Source of the DNA: Burkholderia diffusa
GTDB taxonomy: Bacteria > Pseudomonadota > Gammaproteobacteria > Burkholderiales > Burkholderiaceae
Direction of reading: 5' to 3'
Length of the DNA stretch: 64,000 bases
Assembly: GCF_902499115.1 (NCBI RefSeq)
Contig: NZ_CABVPN010000032.1
Coordinates: 30,031-94,030 of the forward strand
Shown: positions 51,927 to 60,969 of the stretch, piece by piece
Layout of the letters: the number at the start of each line of letters is the position of its first letter
How positions within the stretch are numbered: position 1 is the first letter of the stretch
The notes under the pieces: generated by a model
Database searches by the model: none
The model's input: only the letters and a program-made list of their open reading frames with translations
What the model was told of the DNA's origin: nothing
Position numbers and translations under genes: made by a program

Positions 51927-53147
51927 TCACCCGACGGTGGTACGCGTATTGACCGATTGCGTCATGTCGATACCGCGTCGTTCGCGGCTGAACAGGATCA
52001 GCACGGCGATCACGACGGCTACGATGCCGGCCACGAGCGCCAGGGCGAAACCGTAGTTGTTGCCCTGGGAAACCGCGAGCGACGCCTGCATCGTCGCGTT
52101 GCCGGACGCGAGCAGGTTGCCGAGCTGGTAGACGACACCGGGGAAGGTCGCGCGAATCTCGTCGGGCGAGATCTCGTTCAGGTGAACCGGTATCACGCCC
52201 CACGCGCCCTGTACCGAGATCTGCATCAGGAACGCGCCGGCGGCGAGCGCGACCGGGCCGCTCGAGAACGCCCACAGCGGCAGAATCGGCAGCGCGATCA
52301 GCACGGCGATGAAGATCGCGCGACGGCGGCCGATCTTCTCCGAGATCGCGCCGAACGACAGGCCGCCGACGATCGCGCCGATGTTCAGCACGATCGTGAT
52401 CCACGACACGGTATGCGGATCGAAGTGATGCTGTTCGCGCAGGAAGGTGGGGTAGAGGTCCTGCGTGCCGTGCGAGAAGAAGTTGAACGCGGTCATCAGC
52501 ACGATCGCGTAGATCGTGAGTTTCCAGTTCTGCTGGATCGTGGTTACGAGACTCGGCCGCGCACGTTTTTCCATCTGCTTCCAGGCCGGCGATTCGGGCA
52601 CGTGCGTGCGCACATACAGCACGAGCAGCGCGGGCAGCACGCCGACCATGAACATGCCGCGCCAGCCGATGTACTGGTAGAAGAGGCCGAACACGACAGA
52701 CGCGAGCAGGTAGCCGCTCGGATAGCCAGCCTGCAGCAAGCCCGACACGAAGCCGCGCGCGTGGGTCGGCACGGTTTCCATCGTCAGCGCGGAGCCGACG
52801 CCCCATTCACCGCCCATCGCGATGCCGAACAGCGCGCGCAGCGCCAGCAGCGCGGCGAGGCTCGGCGCGAAGCCCGACGCGAGTTCGAGCAGCGAATAGC
52901 ACGCGATGTTGACCATCAGCGTCGGACGGCGGCCGAAGCGGTCGGCGAGCCGGCCGAAGATCAGCGCGCCGATCGGGCGCATCGCGAGCGTGAGCGTCAG
53001 CGCAAATGCGACGGCGGGGATCGTCGACGCGAATTCGGTGGCGATGTCCTTCAGCACGAAGACCATCAGGAAAAAATCGAACGCGTCGAGTGTCCAGCCC
53101 AGGTAGGCGGCGATCGTGACGTTGCGTTGTTCGCGGGTCCAGCTCAT
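51927..53147 (-). CDS. MFS metabolite:proton symporter (SHS-like)
   Basis: A 406-residue, 12-helix major-facilitator transporter. N-terminus SWTREQRNVTIAAYLGWTLD (then AFDFFLM), motif A GRLADRFGRRPTLMVN between helices 2 and 3, and its second copy ISEKIGRRRAIFIAV between helices 8 and 9. The pattern is close to sialate/lactate-type symporters; substrate unknown. ATG 53147 is used; 71 further residues in frame upstream lack helices. It has its own orientation, convergent with nothing nearby; 216 bp separate it from the PsrA-like gene. Confidence 0.82.
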   Translation of the reverse strand: MSWTREQRNVTIAAYLGWTLDAFDFFLMVFVLKDIATEFASTIPAVAFALTLTLAMRPIGALIFGRLADRFGRRPTLMVNIACYSLLELASGFAPSLAALLALRALFGIAMGGEWGVGSALTMETVPTHARGFVSGLLQAGYPSGYLLASVVFGLFYQYIGWRGMFMVGVLPALLVLYVRTHVPESPAWKQMEKRARPSLVTTIQQNWKLTIYAIVLMTAFNFFSHGTQDLYPTFLREQHHFDPHTVSWITIVLNIGAIVGGLSFGAISEKIGRRRAIFIAVLIALPILPLWAFSSGPVALAAGAFLMQISVQGAWGVIPVHLNEISPDEIRATFPGVVYQLGNLLASGNATMQASLAVSQGNNYGFALALVAGIVAVVIAVLILFSRERRGIDMTQSVNTRTTVG

Positions 53148-53428
53148 GTCCGTGGTCTCCTCGTTGGCTTGCGCGCTCGCGATCCGCAGGCGGATGCCGG
53201 CCCGGCTTGCGCGCGGTGCGGGGGCATCTATCGAGTGTAGGCCGCGGCACCGTACGATGTGGGGTGCGATAACCGCGAATCGGGAATAATCCCTATGAAA
53301 TGGGCTGTTGAGAAAACCGAAATGAACGTGCACGAGACAGGCGACAGGCGCCTGTATCATGCCGGAAGGCTTTTTGTATCACTTATGTAATGTGCGCGAT
53401 GCGCATCGCCACCGAATCAGGAGTCCCG

Positions 53429-53971
53429 ATGACCCACCCCTCCGTTGCCGCATTGCCCGTCCTGGAGACCGGGCGGCTGTGGCTGCGCCCGCGCGTGCTG
53501 GCAGATCTCGACGCGAGCATCGAGATGGATCGCGATCCGGAGGTCACGCGCTACATCTCGGGCCCGTGGCACGACCCGGACGAACATCGCCGCTTCGTCA
53601 CGCACCGGATCACACGCGCGTATCCGCCCGGCCTCGGCTACTGGTCGATCTTCGAGAAAGCCGCGCCCGACGCCTTCATCGGATGGATCCTGTTGATTCC
53701 CGACTATGCGGGCGGCGCGCGCGACGTCGAGATCGGCTGGCGGCTCGTGCGCGCGGCGTGGGGGCGCGGCATCGCATGCGAGGCCGCCACGGCCGTCGCG
53801 CGTCATGCGTTCGACACCGTGCGGCTGCCGCGCGTGATCGCCGACATTGCCGAGGCGAACATGGGTTCGCTGAACGTCGCACGCAAGCTCGGGATGCGGC
53901 GCGTGAGCGTCGTTCATGACGGAATTCCCTACGTTCGTCATCGTCTCGAGCGCGACGACCTGCGTGCATAG
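53429..53971 (+). CDS. GNAT-family N-acetyltransferase
   Basis: A 180-residue RimJ/RimL-type acetyltransferase: LETGRLWLRPRVLADLDASI at the start, FIGWILLIPDYAGGARDVEI (strand 4), the acetyl-CoA loop RAAWGRGIACEAATAVARHA, and SLNVARKLGMRRV. Substrate unknown. ATG 53429 has AGGAG at 53419-53423; starts at 53390 and 53399 are in frame but lack such a site. The 281-bp gap before it (53148-53428) shows no other gene. Confidence 0.88.
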   Translation: MTHPSVAALPVLETGRLWLRPRVLADLDASIEMDRDPEVTRYISGPWHDPDEHRRFVTHRITRAYPPGLGYWSIFEKAAPDAFIGWILLIPDYAGGARDVEIGWRLVRAAWGRGIACEAATAVARHAFDTVRLPRVIADIAEANMGSLNVARKLGMRRVSVVHDGIPYVRHRLERDDLRA

Positions 53972-54086
53972 TGTTGCGTTCCGTTGTCAGAGATAGTCAA
54001 GCGCATGCGTATCGAGGCCGCGACGTATTAACGGCTCGCAAGATCCGGAGTATCGTTGCCGGAAATTCGTAACATGGGGTACGACC

Positions 54087-54713
54087 ATGGCACTGGGCAA
54101 CGACGTTCATCTCATTCCCGTCCGGCTCGACGCACTGCGTCCGACGCAAATGACGGTCGGCTATCGCGAAGTGAAAGCGAAGCGCAAGCACTGGAAGACG
54201 CTCGACAAGCGCGCACGCAAGGCCGCGATCGAGTCGCACTGGTTTCCGGCCGTCCTCGGCCCGGACGGGCTGCACTACATCACCGACCATCACCACCTCG
54301 GCCTCGCGCTGATCGAGGAAGGGGAGACGCGTGTGAACGCGATGCTGCTGAAGGATCTGTCGTGGCTCGACAACACGATCTTCTGGCGGATGATGGAACA
54401 CAACCAGTGGGTGCATCCGTTTGGTGCCGATGGTTCGCGTCGCGAATACGCACATCTGCCGAAGGCACTGACGGGGCTTGAGGACGATCCGTACCGGAGC
54501 CTTGCGGGCGAGCTGCGCACGGCCGGCGGCTATGCGAAGGATGCGACGCCGTTCAGCGAATTCCTGTGGGCCGACTACCTGCGCCAGCACGTGACGCTCG
54601 ACCAGATCCGCAAGAATTTCTCGAAGGCGCTCGACCTCTCGCTGCGCCGTGCGCATGAGCAAGACGCCCGCTATCTGCCCGGCTGGTCGGGTGTGATCGC
54701 CGTCAAACCCTGA
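54087..54713 (+). CDS. Solitary ParB-like nuclease-fold protein
   Basis: A 208-residue protein with a ParBc_2-type fold: IPVRLDALRPTQMTVGYREV, then YITDHHHLGLALIEEGETRV (three His in a row next to the active-site region) and a helical C-terminal half (QIRKNFSKALDLSLRRAHEQ). No DNA-binding ParB helix-turn-helix and no parA or parS is near, so it is not a partition protein. Biochemical role unknown; relatives range from nucleases to CTPases. Confidence 0.75.
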   Translation: MALGNDVHLIPVRLDALRPTQMTVGYREVKAKRKHWKTLDKRARKAAIESHWFPAVLGPDGLHYITDHHHLGLALIEEGETRVNAMLLKDLSWLDNTIFWRMMEHNQWVHPFGADGSRREYAHLPKALTGLEDDPYRSLAGELRTAGGYAKDATPFSEFLWADYLRQHVTLDQIRKNFSKALDLSLRRAHEQDARYLPGWSGVIAVKP

Positions 54714-54737
54714 TACGCGCCCGGCGCCTGCCACTAC

Positions 54738-56474
54738 ATGACGACCGTCCCCCCCCATCCGGATGCCGGCCCGCAGCATCCCGGGCATTTCGCTGCACTC
54801 GATGCGGCAACGCCGTCGGCCACGCAGCGCATCGGTCTCGATGCGCTGGCCGGCCTGTCGATCGCCGGGATGCTGATTCCCGAGGCGGTCGCGTACGCGG
54901 GTCTCGCCAACCTGCCGCCGCAAGCCGGCCTCATCGCACTGCTGTCGGGTCTCGTCGTCTATGCGCTGACCGGCAGCAGTCGCTTTGCGATCGTGTCGTC
55001 GACGTCGTCGTCGGCGGCCGTGCTCGCCGCGACCGTGCTGGCCGAGTCCGGGATGGCGCTTGCCGCGCAGCTCGCGCTGGCGGCCGCGCTCGTCACGATG
55101 ACGGGCGTGCTGTTCATCCTGGCGGGCGCCGCGCGACTGGGCGGCATGTCGGATTTCGTCGCGCGTCCGGTCCTGCGCGGTTTCACGTTCGGCCTGGCGC
55201 TGACGATCGTCATCAAGCAACTGCCGAAGATTCTCGCGATCTCCGTGCAGCACGGTGACGCGCCGCATGCCGCGCTCGAGCTCGTCACCGGCGCATCGCA
55301 CGCGAACCTCGCGAGCGTCGCGCTCGGCACGACCGCGCTCGCGTTGCTGTTCGTGCTCGGCCGGCGCTCGCGCGTGCCCGCGACACTGGTCGTGATCGTG
55401 CTGTCGATCGCGGCCGGGTATATGGTCGACTGGCAGCAATACGGGATCGCGATCGTCGGACACATCGATTTCCGCCACATCGAATTCGGGCTGCCGCATC
55501 TCGACCGCAATGCATGGATGCAGACGGTCGAACTTGCTTTCGCGCTGATGCTGATCCTGTATGCGGAGTCGTACGGATCGATTCGCAACTTCGCGCTGAA
55601 GCACGGTGACAGCGTGTCGGCGAACCGCGACCTCGTCGCGCTCGGCTGCGCAAACCTCGTGTCGGGGCTGCTGCACGGGATGCCGGTCGGCGCCGGCTAT
55701 TCGGCGACGGCCGCGAACGAGGCGGCCGGTGCGCGGTCGCGTTTCGCGGGATTGTGGGCGGCCGGCGTGGTCGCGCTGATCGTGTGGCTGCTGCTGCCGC
55801 AGCTTGCGCGCACGCCGGAGCCCGTGCTCGCGGCGATCGTGATCTTCGCGGTCAGCCACTCGCTGCATCCGTCGGTGTTCCGGCCGTACTGGGTCTGGCA
55901 TCGCGACCGGCTCGTCGTGATCGCCGCGCTGCTCGCGGTGCTCGTGCTCGGCGTGCTGCACGGACTGCTCGCGGCCATCGGCGTGAACCTGCTGCTGACG
56001 CTGCGCAAGTTGTCGGAGCCGAACGTGAGCGTGCTCGGCCGGCTGCGCGACGGGCACGACTTCGTCGACGTCGCGAATCACGCCGATGCGAAGCCGGTAC
56101 CCGGAGTGCTGATCGTGCGGCCCGAGGCGCAGCTATTCTTCGCGAACGCGGACCGGATGCTCAATCGCGTGCGTGTGCTGATGAAGGCCGCGCCCGATGC
56201 GCGTACCGTGCTGCTGAGTCTCGAGGAAACGCCGGACGTGGACGGGACGACGATCGAGTCGTTGCGCACGTTCGCGGCCGAATGCGCGGCCCGCGGGCTG
56301 CAGTTCGCGATCGTGCGGCTCAAGGAGCACGCGCTGCATGCGCTGCGCCGCGCGGCCGACGAGACGCTGCGCGACGACGCGATGTCCGAACTGAGTGTCG
56401 ACGAGAGCCTGCAATTGCTGCAGGCGCGCGGCAATGGCGGCAATGGTGGGACGGGCGCGCAGGGCGATGCGTGA
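54738..56474 (+). CDS. SulP-family anion transporter with STAS domain
   Basis: A 578-residue inner-membrane transporter. The first ~420 residues carry 12-14 helices with the SulP signature AYAGLANLPPQAGLIALLSG and the helix pair SGLLHGMPVGAGYSATAANE; the C-terminus is a STAS domain (GVLIVRPEAQLFFANADRML, LSLEETPDVDGTTIESL). SulP proteins carry sulfate, bicarbonate or dicarboxylates; substrate undecided. It follows the ParB-like gene by 24 bp. Confidence 0.9.
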   Translation: MTTVPPHPDAGPQHPGHFAALDAATPSATQRIGLDALAGLSIAGMLIPEAVAYAGLANLPPQAGLIALLSGLVVYALTGSSRFAIVSSTSSSAAVLAATVLAESGMALAAQLALAAALVTMTGVLFILAGAARLGGMSDFVARPVLRGFTFGLALTIVIKQLPKILAISVQHGDAPHAALELVTGASHANLASVALGTTALALLFVLGRRSRVPATLVVIVLSIAAGYMVDWQQYGIAIVGHIDFRHIEFGLPHLDRNAWMQTVELAFALMLILYAESYGSIRNFALKHGDSVSANRDLVALGCANLVSGLLHGMPVGAGYSATAANEAAGARSRFAGLWAAGVVALIVWLLLPQLARTPEPVLAAIVIFAVSHSLHPSVFRPYWVWHRDRLVVIAALLAVLVLGVLHGLLAAIGVNLLLTLRKLSEPNVSVLGRLRDGHDFVDVANHADAKPVPGVLIVRPEAQLFFANADRMLNRVRVLMKAAPDARTVLLSLEETPDVDGTTIESLRTFAAECAARGLQFAIVRLKEHALHALRRAADETLRDDAMSELSVDESLQLLQARGNGGNGGTGAQGDA

Positions 56475-56516
56475 CGATGCGAGGCGAACGCGCCGTCCAG
56501 CGCGTTCAGGTGCTGC

Positions 56517-57200
56517 CTAGTGCGATAGCGCGGCGTCGGCCGATTCGGCGGTCGCCGGATTCGCGATGACCTCTGCTACCTCGGCAGCCGTGGGCGCGTA
56601 CGCGCCCGCATGCGCACAGGCGACTGCCGCGCAGGCTGCCGCGTAGCGTAGATGATCGGCGGCCGATGCGCCGGGGTGCACGAGCTGGCTGGCGAGCCAG
56701 CCACCGATGCTGGCGTCGCCGCAGCCAACGGTATCGGCGACCTCGGTCGCGAACGCCGGCTGGAACAGTGCAGTATCGCGATGCAGGAGCTGCATGCCGG
56801 CCGCGCCGCGCGTGACGAGCAGGCTCGCATCGGGCGCCCACGCGCGCAATTGCGCGAGCGCGGCGGCTTCGTCGAGTTCGGGGAACAGGCCGCGCAGATC
56901 TTCGTCGGAGACCTTGATCCAGTCGGCGAGACTTGCCAGCCAGCGCAGTGTGTCGCGATACGACGGCGCGGCCATCGGTGCGCGATAGTTCGGATCGAAC
57001 GAGATTCGCCTGCCGGCGGCGCGTGCCGCCTGCACGACTTCGATCAGGCGCGACGCAAGCGGCTCGCGCACGACGCCGAGCGAGCCGACGTGCACGATCT
57101 CGGCCGCGTCGAGCGCGCCGTCGGGCAAGTCGGCCGGATCGAACGCGAGATCGGCTCTGTTGTCGCCGATGAAGAAATAGTCGGGCGGCTGTTTCGACAC
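56517..57200 (-). pseudogene. PfkB-family sugar kinase lacking its N-terminal third
   Basis: About 227 residues of a ribokinase/fructokinase-type kinase: PPDYFFIGDNRADLAFDPAD, HVGSLGVVREPL, WIKVSDEDLRGLFPEL, VTRGAAGMQLLHRD, and the catalytic DTVGCGDASIGGWLA. The normal first 90-100 residues, with the GG substrate-binding motif and lid strands, are absent, and the 93 bp up to the ABC substrate-binding gene cannot hold them. GTG 57200 is a possible start, but the product should be inactive. Read as a deletion remnant at the end of the sugar operon. Confidence 0.75.
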
Positions 57201-57292
57201 GACCAGGTTGAGGCGAGGGGACGGGCAGGGCCGGGCGCCGCGCGCGGCGAGGCGGCCCGGCACCGCCGGGGATCGCGGTTGGTGTCGCGCGA

Positions 57293-58237
57293 TCAGCGCG
57301 GGCTGCTCCAGCCCTTGTAGCCCTTCACGTTGTCGCGCGTGACGAGCATCGGCTCGATCAGGATCATCGGGTTGGCCGGCTTCTGGCCGTTCATGATCCC
57401 GTAGCCGACGTTGACGGCCTGCTGCGCCATCGCCCATGGGTCCTGGCTCGACGACGCCTGCACGAGCGTGTTGGACTTCAGCGCCACCTCGATGTCCGGC
57501 GCGCCGTCGACCGACGTGATCACGATGTTCGGGCGATTCAGCTGCTTCGCCGCGAGATCGCTGCCGATCGCCTGCGGGTCGTTGATCGTGAACACGCCGT
57601 CGAGCTTCGGAAAGCGCGTCAGGTAGCCCTGCATCGCGTTCATCCCGCCTTCGCGCGAGCCTTTGCCGTCCTGGTCGCTCGACAGCAGCTTGATGCCCGG
57701 GTTTTTCGCGAGCACGGCCTTGCAGCCGTTCACGCGATCGATCACGGCCGATACCTGCGGGCCGTTCTCGATGATCACGTTCCCCTTGCCGCCGAGTTTC
57801 TTCGCAAGGTAGTCGCACGCCAGCTCTCCGGCTTTCACGTTGTTGGTCTGCACGGTCGCGTTCGCGCCGGCAGCCGCGACGTCGACCGCGACGACCGTGA
57901 TGCCGGCCGCCTGCGCCTTCTTCACCGCCGGCTCGATCGCCTTCGGATCAGTCGCGTTGAGCAGGATGATGTCGACGTGCGCGGAGATGAAGTTGTCGAT
58001 CTGCGTGAATTGCTTGTTCAGGTCGTAGTCGGCAGAAACCGCGGTGACCTTCGCGTTCGGGTTGAGCTGTTTGGCGCGTGCTTCGGCACCTTTCACGATC
58101 GTGACGAAATAAGGGTTGCCGAGCGACCCGACCGTGACGCCGATCGATTTCAGCGGCTTGTCGGCTGCGTGGGCGGTGGCGGCGCCGAAGGCGAGCGCGC
58201 AGGCGACGGCGGTCAGGGCGGCTTTGTGCTTGAACAT
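57293..58237 (-). CDS. Sugar ABC transporter, periplasmic binding protein
   Basis: A 314-residue RbsB/FrcB-like protein: signal peptide (ALAFGAATAHAAD), then a Peripla_BP_4 fold (GVTVGSLGNPYFVTIVKGAE, DIILLNATDPKAIEPAVKKA, VFTINDPQAIGSDLAAKQLN). The ligand is probably ribose, fructose or a related sugar; residue patterns do not settle it. Third transporter gene in the ROK-ATPase-permease-binding protein order. Confidence 0.92.
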   Translation of the reverse strand: MFKHKAALTAVACALAFGAATAHAADKPLKSIGVTVGSLGNPYFVTIVKGAEARAKQLNPNAKVTAVSADYDLNKQFTQIDNFISAHVDIILLNATDPKAIEPAVKKAQAAGITVVAVDVAAAGANATVQTNNVKAGELACDYLAKKLGGKGNVIIENGPQVSAVIDRVNGCKAVLAKNPGIKLLSSDQDGKGSREGGMNAMQGYLTRFPKLDGVFTINDPQAIGSDLAAKQLNRPNIVITSVDGAPDIEVALKSNTLVQASSSQDPWAMAQQAVNVGYGIMNGQKPANPMILIEPMLVTRDNVKGYKGWSSPR

Positions 58238-58337
58238 GTCGTTGTGTCTCCGGAAGGTCCGTTGGCGGACGGGCGCAGGAGGACCTGCCTGCGCCCTGAT
58301 GGTTGAATGGTGAGAAATGCGCGGTGAGGAATGCGTG

Positions 58338-59375
58338 TCAGGTGCGGGCCGAATCGCGCTGGCGATAGCGGTCGAGCGCGACGGCGCCGATGATCACGAG
58401 CCCCTTGATGATGTATTGCCAGATGTCGGACACGCCGAGCAGCACGAGACCGTTGGTCAGCACCGCGATGATCAGCGCACCGATCAGCGTGCCGACGATC
58501 GAGCCGACGCCGCCGACGAAGCTCGTGCCGCCGAGGATCACCGCGGCAATCGCATCGAGTTCGTACGACTGGCCGAGCTGCAGGCCGTTGGCGGCATAAA
58601 GCCGCGCGGCCGACATCACCGCGCCGAGGCCCGCGAGCAGACCCGACGCGGCATACACGAACAGCTGGATCGCCCGCACGTTGATGCCCGACAGGCGTGC
58701 GGCTTCCGGGTTGCCGCCGACCGAATAGATCCGCATCCCGAGCACCGTGCGGCGCAGGATGAACCAGGACAGCGCGATCACCGCGCACGCGATCACGACG
58801 AGCCACGGCACGCCGAGGATCGTGCCGTTGCCGATGAACGCGAACGGCAGTTGCGGGTTGAAGACGGTCGTATCGTTGCCGATCAGGCGGGCGACGCCGC
58901 GCACGGCCGTCATCGCGCCGAGCGTGACGATGAACGGCGGCAGACGCAGGAACGAGATCAGGCCGCCGTTTATCGCGCCGAACACGAGGCCGACGGCGAG
59001 CGCGATCGGCACGCCGAGCCAGCCCCAGCCGGGAATGGTCGACGCGAGCAGCGCGGCGACGGCCGATGCGGCGAGCACCGAGCCGACCGACAGGTCGATA
59101 CCGCCCGTCAGGATCACGAAGGTCATGCCGGCGGCGAGCACGATGTTGATCGAGGCCTGCTGCGTGACGATCGACAGGTTCTGCAGCGTGAAGAAGCCGT
59201 CGGTCAGGAATCCGAAGCCGATGCACAGAACCAGCAGCACCGGCAGCATGCCGGCGGTGCGCATCAGCGATTGCATGCGCGCGCGATGATCGGCGCCGCG
59301 CATCAGGGGCGTACGGTTGGCCACCGGATGGGCCGTCGCGGAAGCGAGGTTCCGCTGCTTGGTCGGGTTGATCAT
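58338..59375 (-). CDS. Sugar ABC transporter permease
   Basis: A 345-residue RbsC-like membrane subunit with about ten helices. Family segments: FVILTGGIDLSVGSVLAASA, the EAA-like loop VGGNPEAARLSGINV, YELDAIAAVILGGTSFVGGV, and IWQYIIKGLVIIGAVALD. Works with the ATPase and binding protein on either side. Confidence 0.92.
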   Translation of the reverse strand: MINPTKQRNLASATAHPVANRTPLMRGADHRARMQSLMRTAGMLPVLLVLCIGFGFLTDGFFTLQNLSIVTQQASINIVLAAGMTFVILTGGIDLSVGSVLAASAVAALLASTIPGWGWLGVPIALAVGLVFGAINGGLISFLRLPPFIVTLGAMTAVRGVARLIGNDTTVFNPQLPFAFIGNGTILGVPWLVVIACAVIALSWFILRRTVLGMRIYSVGGNPEAARLSGINVRAIQLFVYAASGLLAGLGAVMSAARLYAANGLQLGQSYELDAIAAVILGGTSFVGGVGSIVGTLIGALIIAVLTNGLVLLGVSDIWQYIIKGLVIIGAVALDRYRQRDSART

Positions 59376-59415
59376 GTCGGTACCTGGACGTAAGAGGGAG
59401 ATGAAGGGGCCGTGG

Positions 59416-60969
59416 TCAGTGCGCGTCGGCGAGTTCGGCCTGCGAGCCGGTGGCGAGCGCGATGATCGCTTCCTGCGTAATGGGTGTGTGCATGTGGCCG
59501 CCGAGTTGGCCGGCGATCTCGCCTTCGCGCATCACGAGCACGCGATCGGCGACGCCGATGATTTCCGGCAGCTCGCTCGAGATCACGATCACGCCGACGC
59601 CCGCACGGGCCAGTTCGTTGATGATCCGGTAGATCTCGGATTTCGCGCCGATGTCGACGCCGCGGGTCGGTTCGTCGAGAATCAGCACGCGCGGCTTCGT
59701 CTCGAGCAGGCGCGACAGCAGCACTTTCTGCTGGTTGCCGCCCGACAGCGCGCCGACGTTTACGTTCGCGTTCGGCACGCGGATCGACAGCGAGGCGATC
59801 GCGTCGCGCGCGCGTTCGGCGCCGCGTGCGAGATCGAGCGCGCCGAGCCGCGCGTCGCGGTTGCACACGGAGATGTTGATGTTGTCGCGCACGCTCATGT
59901 CCAGGAACAGGCCCTGGCGCTTGCGGTCTTCCGTCAGGTAGACGAGGCCCGCGTCGATCGCGTCGCGTGGCGAATGTGCGCCGAACGTACGATCGCCCAG
60001 CTTCACGTCGCCGCGCGTGCGGGGTTCCGCGCCGAAGATCAGCCGCGCGAGCTCGGTGCGGCCCGCGCCGACGAGCCCGGCGATGCCGAGCACCTCGCCC
60101 GCATGCAGGTCGAGGCTGCAGCCGCGCACGCGGTCGCCGTCGGCAATGTCGCGTACCGACAGCAGCAGATGGCCGGGGTCGTACGGCGCATGTTCCTTCT
60201 TGTAGAAGCCGGAGATGTCGCGCCCCACCATCATCGCGACGAGCCGTTCGGCCGACAGCGATTCGCGCTCGAGCGTGCCGACGTACGATCCGTCGCGCAG
60301 CACCGACACGCGGTCGGACAGCTCGTAGATCTCGGCCATCCGGTGGCTGATGTAGATGATTGCGAGACCTTCCTCGCGCAGTTGGCGGATCAGGCCGAAC
60401 AGGTGCTCGGTCTCGCGCGATGACAGCGGTGTCGTCGGTTCGTCCATCACGAGGATGCGGGCGCGGGTGTGCACGGCGCGCGCGATCTCGACGAGTTGCT
60501 GCTCGGCGATCGACAGCGTGCCGACGAGCGTGTCGGGCCCGAACGGGGCGCCGAGACGCGTGAGCACGTCCTGGCAGCCGCGCGCCATCGCCGCGCGGTC
60601 GATGGTGCCCCAGCGCCGGTTGCCGCGCCGCAGTTCGCGGCCGACGTAGATGTTTTCCGCCACGGTCAGGTTCGGCGCGAGGCACAGCTCCTGGTAGATC
60701 ACCGCGACGCCCGCATCGCGCGCGGCGAGCGGGCCGTCGACGTCGATGCGCTCGCCGTCGATCAGGATTTCGCCGCCGGCGTCGGCGCGGTACGCACCCG
60801 ACAGGATCTTCATCAGCGTCGATTTGCCCGCGCCGTTCTCGCCCATCAGGGCGTGGATCTCGCCCGGATAGACGGTCAGGCTGACGTTGTCGAGCGCGCG
60901 CACGGCCGGGAACGTCTTGCTGATCCGGCGCATCTCGAGCAGCGGCCGGGGCGACTCAGAATGCGACAT
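59416..60969 (-). CDS. Sugar ABC transporter ATPase (double NBD)
   Basis: A 517-residue RbsA/MglA-type ATPase with two nucleotide-binding domains. NBD1: GENGAGKSTLMKILSGAYRA, Walker B ILVMDEPTTPLSSRE. NBD2: GLVGAGRTELARLIFG and signature LSGGNQQKVLLSRLLETKPR with ILDEPTRGVDIG; as usual in the family, the second P-loop lacks the Lys. ATG 60969 overlaps the ROK gene end by 14 bases. Confidence 0.93.
   Translation of the reverse strand: MSHSESPRPLLEMRRISKTFPAVRALDNVSLTVYPGEIHALMGENGAGKSTLMKILSGAYRADAGGEILIDGERIDVDGPLAARDAGVAVIYQELCLAPNLTVAENIYVGRELRRGNRRWGTIDRAAMARGCQDVLTRLGAPFGPDTLVGTLSIAEQQLVEIARAVHTRARILVMDEPTTPLSSRETEHLFGLIRQLREEGLAIIYISHRMAEIYELSDRVSVLRDGSYVGTLERESLSAERLVAMMVGRDISGFYKKEHAPYDPGHLLLSVRDIADGDRVRGCSLDLHAGEVLGIAGLVGAGRTELARLIFGAEPRTRGDVKLGDRTFGAHSPRDAIDAGLVYLTEDRKRQGLFLDMSVRDNINISVCNRDARLGALDLARGAERARDAIASLSIRVPNANVNVGALSGGNQQKVLLSRLLETKPRVLILDEPTRGVDIGAKSEIYRIINELARAGVGVIVISSELPEIIGVADRVLVMREGEIAGQLGGHMHTPITQEAIIALATGSQAELADAH

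Noticed and set aside
54087..54713. Chromosome-partition ParB
   Set aside because: It lacks the ParB helix-turn-helix and the CTPase box, and no parA or parS is near.
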